Shown piece after piece: positions 60,764 to 64,000 of a stretch of 64,000 nucleotides of DNA. The stretch spans positions 124,001-188,000 of the forward strand of contig BJKQ01000016.1 in the NCBI GenBank assembly GCA_006538405.1, read 5' to 3'. The notes under the pieces were generated by a model. It searched no databases, had not been told where the DNA came from, and was given only the letters and a program-made list of their open reading frames with translations. How positions within the stretch are numbered: the stretch's first letter is position 1; every line of letters starts with the position of its first letter. A program made the position numbers and the translations under genes. The stretch is from Hansfordia pulvinata. Lineage: Eukaryota > Ascomycota > Sordariomycetes > Xylariales.

Positions 60764-61934
60764 CTTGACTTGTGTGTGAGAGGAAGCTTGAAGTAAAGTG
60801 GAACGGGGGGTATGGTAGGGTTGGTGGGTTGGGAGGTGGTGAAGGGAGAATCGCGTTTTGGATGCGACACGATTGAACAATATAATATAAGCTGAGGGGA
60901 TATGAAAGGACCAGAGGGGAACAGGAGTGCGGGGGTGTACTTGAGAGAGGGACGCGGCAGGTAGCTCTCTACTCGCTACGCGCTGCGCTGCTCCCATAGC
61001 TGGAGCATGAAAGCCTGCCCGCCAGAACTGTGCCCCTGGCCATCCTGCTTGATAGGCTGCAGCTGGCTCGAGAGCAGCCAGACCCGCTGAGGCAACCTAT
61101 TGCGACTGCTCTGGACTCGTCACCATGGGACACAAGCACCTGGGAACAGCGTGGCAGGCGCTTCCAGGTTGTTCTGGGAGCTGGCGCGAGGACGAGGGGC
61201 AATACCCGACGTGGCTACGTCATGGCGCCCAGGCCCGTCATTGCTTGCAAGCGTCACAGCCCACGCCACCCCGCTTTTGCCTTTCGCGCCGCGCCACAGT
61301 AGACGTACCGGTATCGTCCCGTACGTCCTCATGTGCCCAAGTAGCGCCTTCCGCTAGGTGTTGCTTGGTGTCTGGCGCGTCGCAAGTTGTTTCATCGATC
61401 TGGAAACATCGGTAACGACCATGAGTGGAAGGAGCGCCTCAAGCAACCAGAGATCCGGGTGGAATGGAAATGAGAGACCAGGTACTCGTACCCGGGGCAT
61501 TAGGTCATGGTCTACGAATACATCCAACCTACCCTGATTCTTTGACGCATCTCTCTTCGCCGCCGGTCAGCGTCCTCCAACTAACACTGACCTCTGCCCG
61601 AACCTGCGCCCTGTGCATCGTCAACCTCGACCTCCCGACAACTTGGAACACCAAGGTGACTCACTTGGCCACAGACACGACCCTCGCCCTCCGAGCTCCA
61701 ACACATGTGAAATCACGTGCAGACTCGGACAGCTCGATCTTCCCCGCCACATCGACTAGGGCAGACGTGGCCCGGGTGGCTGTGCAGCTCGGTGTACTCG
61801 TACCCAGAGCCGGACCTCGACTGGACTCGCGCTTGACGACGTCAAATTCCGTTAAACCTTCTCCAGTCACAGTCAAGAACAGCGCTTGTGACGGACCGCT
61901 ATGTTGAAATAAAATTGCCGGTACCTCGCCTCGA
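60764..61934. other. Intergenic region between Vip1-like and MFS genes
   Basis: Promoter of the Vip1-like gene and 3' flank of the MFS gene. Octamers TACTCGTA at 61483 and 61795. Open frames on the plus strand (61425-61907) lack protein character. Confidence 0.5.
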
Positions 61935-63909
61935 TCATCTTCTGGCGAGCGTATCCCTGCTCTGCGGGCGCTCTGGCACCTCGTCCGCCTCGTCACCCAG
62001 GGTCGTGCTCTCATCCAATGCGCCATGGCATTGGCAGCACCGCGGCCGTCGTCTATGCCTCTGACAATATTCCTTGACAGCCAGCACACAGCACAGTATT
62101 AGACTCAATCCGCCCATCCCAACCCCAGCCAGCAACGCCGCGTGATAGCATGGCAGGTTGGCTACGACACCCCGACTGTGCAGGCTGTATTCGACCGTCC
62201 CAGCGATAGCCAGCCCTATCGTCGCCCCGTAGTTCATCACGCTCATGACCAGGCTCCCTGCGCAGTCCTGGTGCCGTCTGTCCATGATGCTGCTCAGTTT
62301 CACCGTCGCCGACGGCAGCATCGTGTCCATGCCCCACCCCGCCAGCAGCATGCACACAAATGTCTGCGCCCAGTAGTTCTGGTCCACCGGGGCCGTCGAA
62401 ATCAATATCAGCGCTGCTTTGAAAGCGCCCGTCGCGGTTGTCATGGCCGTCAGCGGCCCGCACTTGGCAAGAAAGTGCCCCGATACGGTGCTGGTGAAGA
62501 TGCCGATGACAAGGACTGGGACAAAATATGCTGTGGCCTGTTCATCACCGGTCAGCGCGTGTCACGTCCAGTTACCGACTTGTCAACCAAGAGACCCATG
62601 ACAAAACATACCAGAAGTGGCGGAGCGCCCCTTGCGTTCTCGATGATCTGCCACGAGTAGAACACCCATATCGCGAAGCACGCCCAGCCACAGGCTACTG
62701 CCGCGAGGAGCAGCAGCGCGTCGACCGAGAGCGCCTGGAATGGGACAAGCGGCCGCGGTGCATAGTAGTTTTCAATCATGAAGAACAGGCTGACAAGCAG
62801 GGTTCCTACGATGAGCGCCAGCCACAGATACGGCGTTTGCCAGCCCACGACTGCGGCCTGGATCCAGGCAAAGGCGAACAAGACAAGCCCCATCATCCCG
62901 CAGATAGCCCCCGGTATGTCCAGCTCGGAGACGAAATCGTGCGTCGACACGAGATTCTTTTGCCTCGCCGACGGAGGGATCACATACACACCCGCGGATG
63001 CTGTGACGGCAAGGAAGAATGCGAAGAGCCAGTACGTGATCGGCCACCAGATCAGTGCGGGCAGGGCGCCCCCCAGGGCCCGAATAGTAAACCCAGCGTG
63101 CCGGCCGCCGTGAAGATGGTGTAGACGGTGTACCTCTGGCTGCTGGCGGCAAACGTCTGCCCCAGCAGGGCGAGCCCGGTTGGGAGGGTCAAGGCTGCGC
63201 CGGAACCTTGCATGGACCGGCAGACGATGAAGAGTGTCGGCCCGGAGAAATAGGAAGCGCCGGCGACGGCGGTCCAGACCCCGGACCACACGAGACCGAC
63301 GAGAAAGATCAGCCGCTGCCCGAAAACATCGCCCAGGCGCCCACCGATGACGATGAAGGTCGCCATGCTCAGCCCATAGGCTGCGATGAACCAGAGGAGG
63401 TACCCGGTCGTTGCTAGATTGAAGGTGCTGGCAATCGTCTGCAACAAGGCGAGCGTCTGCCCGATGGCGCCGACTGTACAACAGGTCAACACGTGTTACT
63501 CTCATGCGGGGAGGTTCCGTCCTGTCGGAATCGGGGATGTTGTCTACTCACGAGCGCAAACCTGGGCAGTGCATACGACGCCGACGAGGAACGCCTCGAA
63601 CCTCAATGTCATGCCGCTCGGCCTCGCTGGCCGGTCGCCTTTGAGGGTCTGGTCGGTCGACGTCTTTGGCGTAGAAAGACCCGGGTATCCCTTGGGGTCC
63701 GAGTTGTTATGCCGCGTCTCTGCGCTATACTCCGACTCGGACACCTCGGCAACTTGTGCTGGGGCTACAGGCGCCAGTGTCAAAGGGGCAGGCACCAAGT
63801 GTGGAGACGGGGAGTGCTGTATGGGCGGCGGCGACCGGCTCGACTGCGGTATGGGCGGCGGCCGGCTCGACTGCGGTATGGGGGGTGGCCGGGACGGTGG
63901 TTGCTGCAT
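61935..63909 (-). CDS. MFS drug/aminotriazole-type transporter, three exons; frame broken once, start uncertain
   Basis: Exons: 63909-63552, 63473-62612 and 62537-61935. Introns 63474-63551 (GTGAGT-ACAG) and 62538-62611 (GTATGT-ACAG, branch CTGAC) fit phases 1 and 0. The disordered N terminus has a triplicated SRPPPIPQS-like repeat. The membrane part begins MTLRFEAFLVGVVCTAQVCA, with GAIGQTLALLQTIASTFN and the loop GGRLGDVFGQRLIF, which is the MFS loop 2-3 signature of the DHA2/14-helix type. CRSMQGSGAALTLPTGLALL matches the antiporter-type segment. It is probably a plasma-membrane H+ antiporter for toxic compounds. At about 63078 the frame jumps (GLLFGP to GGALPALIWW); one extra C restores it. 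The ATG at 63909 is the only one in frame inside the window. The frame stays open to the right edge, so the true start may lie beyond it. Confidence 0.82.
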
Positions 63910-64000
63910 GGGTGGCGGCCGGCTCGACTCTCCGTCCTCCGGGCCGTTTGGCCTCTCCCTCCAGGCCCTCAAACAGCTCGGATCGTGCACATCGCGGCGG

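Noticed and set aside
1..64000. CRISPR array, prokaryotic operon or phage elements
   Set aside because: No regular spacer-repeat structure; introns and gene types are clearly those of a filamentous fungus.

Overview
The window is nuclear DNA of a filamentous ascomycete, most likely a Sordariomycete. The evidence is GC-rich sequence, small GT-AG introns (57-230 nt) with CTGAC-type branch points, an intron-containing tRNA-Ala gene, a fungal MFS transporter, P450, GH16 and NmrA repertoire, a Vip1-type RRM protein, and two proteins whose architectures I recognise from Sordariomycetes. I cannot name the species.

Layout. 0-10 kb: a small putative membrane protein gene behind a long low-complexity leader, a minus-strand tRNA-Ala(CGC), an unrecognised two-exon gene, a single-exon MFS transporter and an NmrA-like gene with a degraded Rossmann glycine motif. 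10-21 kb: a 7-kb non-coding stretch, a secreted GH16 glucanase and a Cys/Ala/Gln-rich protein of unknown role. 21-47 kb: two large stretches (about 15 kb and 10 kb) with no supportable gene, split by one conserved gene at 35.7-37 kb. 47-64 kb: a coiled-coil protein, a five-exon cytochrome P450, a DUF7587-like gene, a small secreted-protein candidate, a small disordered protein, the Vip1-like RRM gene and a second MFS transporter that reaches the right edge.

The genes do not form an obvious cluster. The P450, both transporters, the NmrA-like gene and the glucanase are typical accessory or environment-facing functions, but no biosynthetic backbone enzyme lies among them.

Two patterns stand out. 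First, five conserved genes in the right half (36-64 kb) have reading frames broken by about six one-base length differences, most in or beside short C/G runs and one in an A run. This looks more like sequence error than decay, because both flanks of every break remain conserved and splice phases agree once one base is allowed for. Second, the octamer TACGAGTA/TACTCGTA occurs about 36 times, all outside the gene models, where chance predicts roughly two. I did not find a convincing undescribed multi-gene system.
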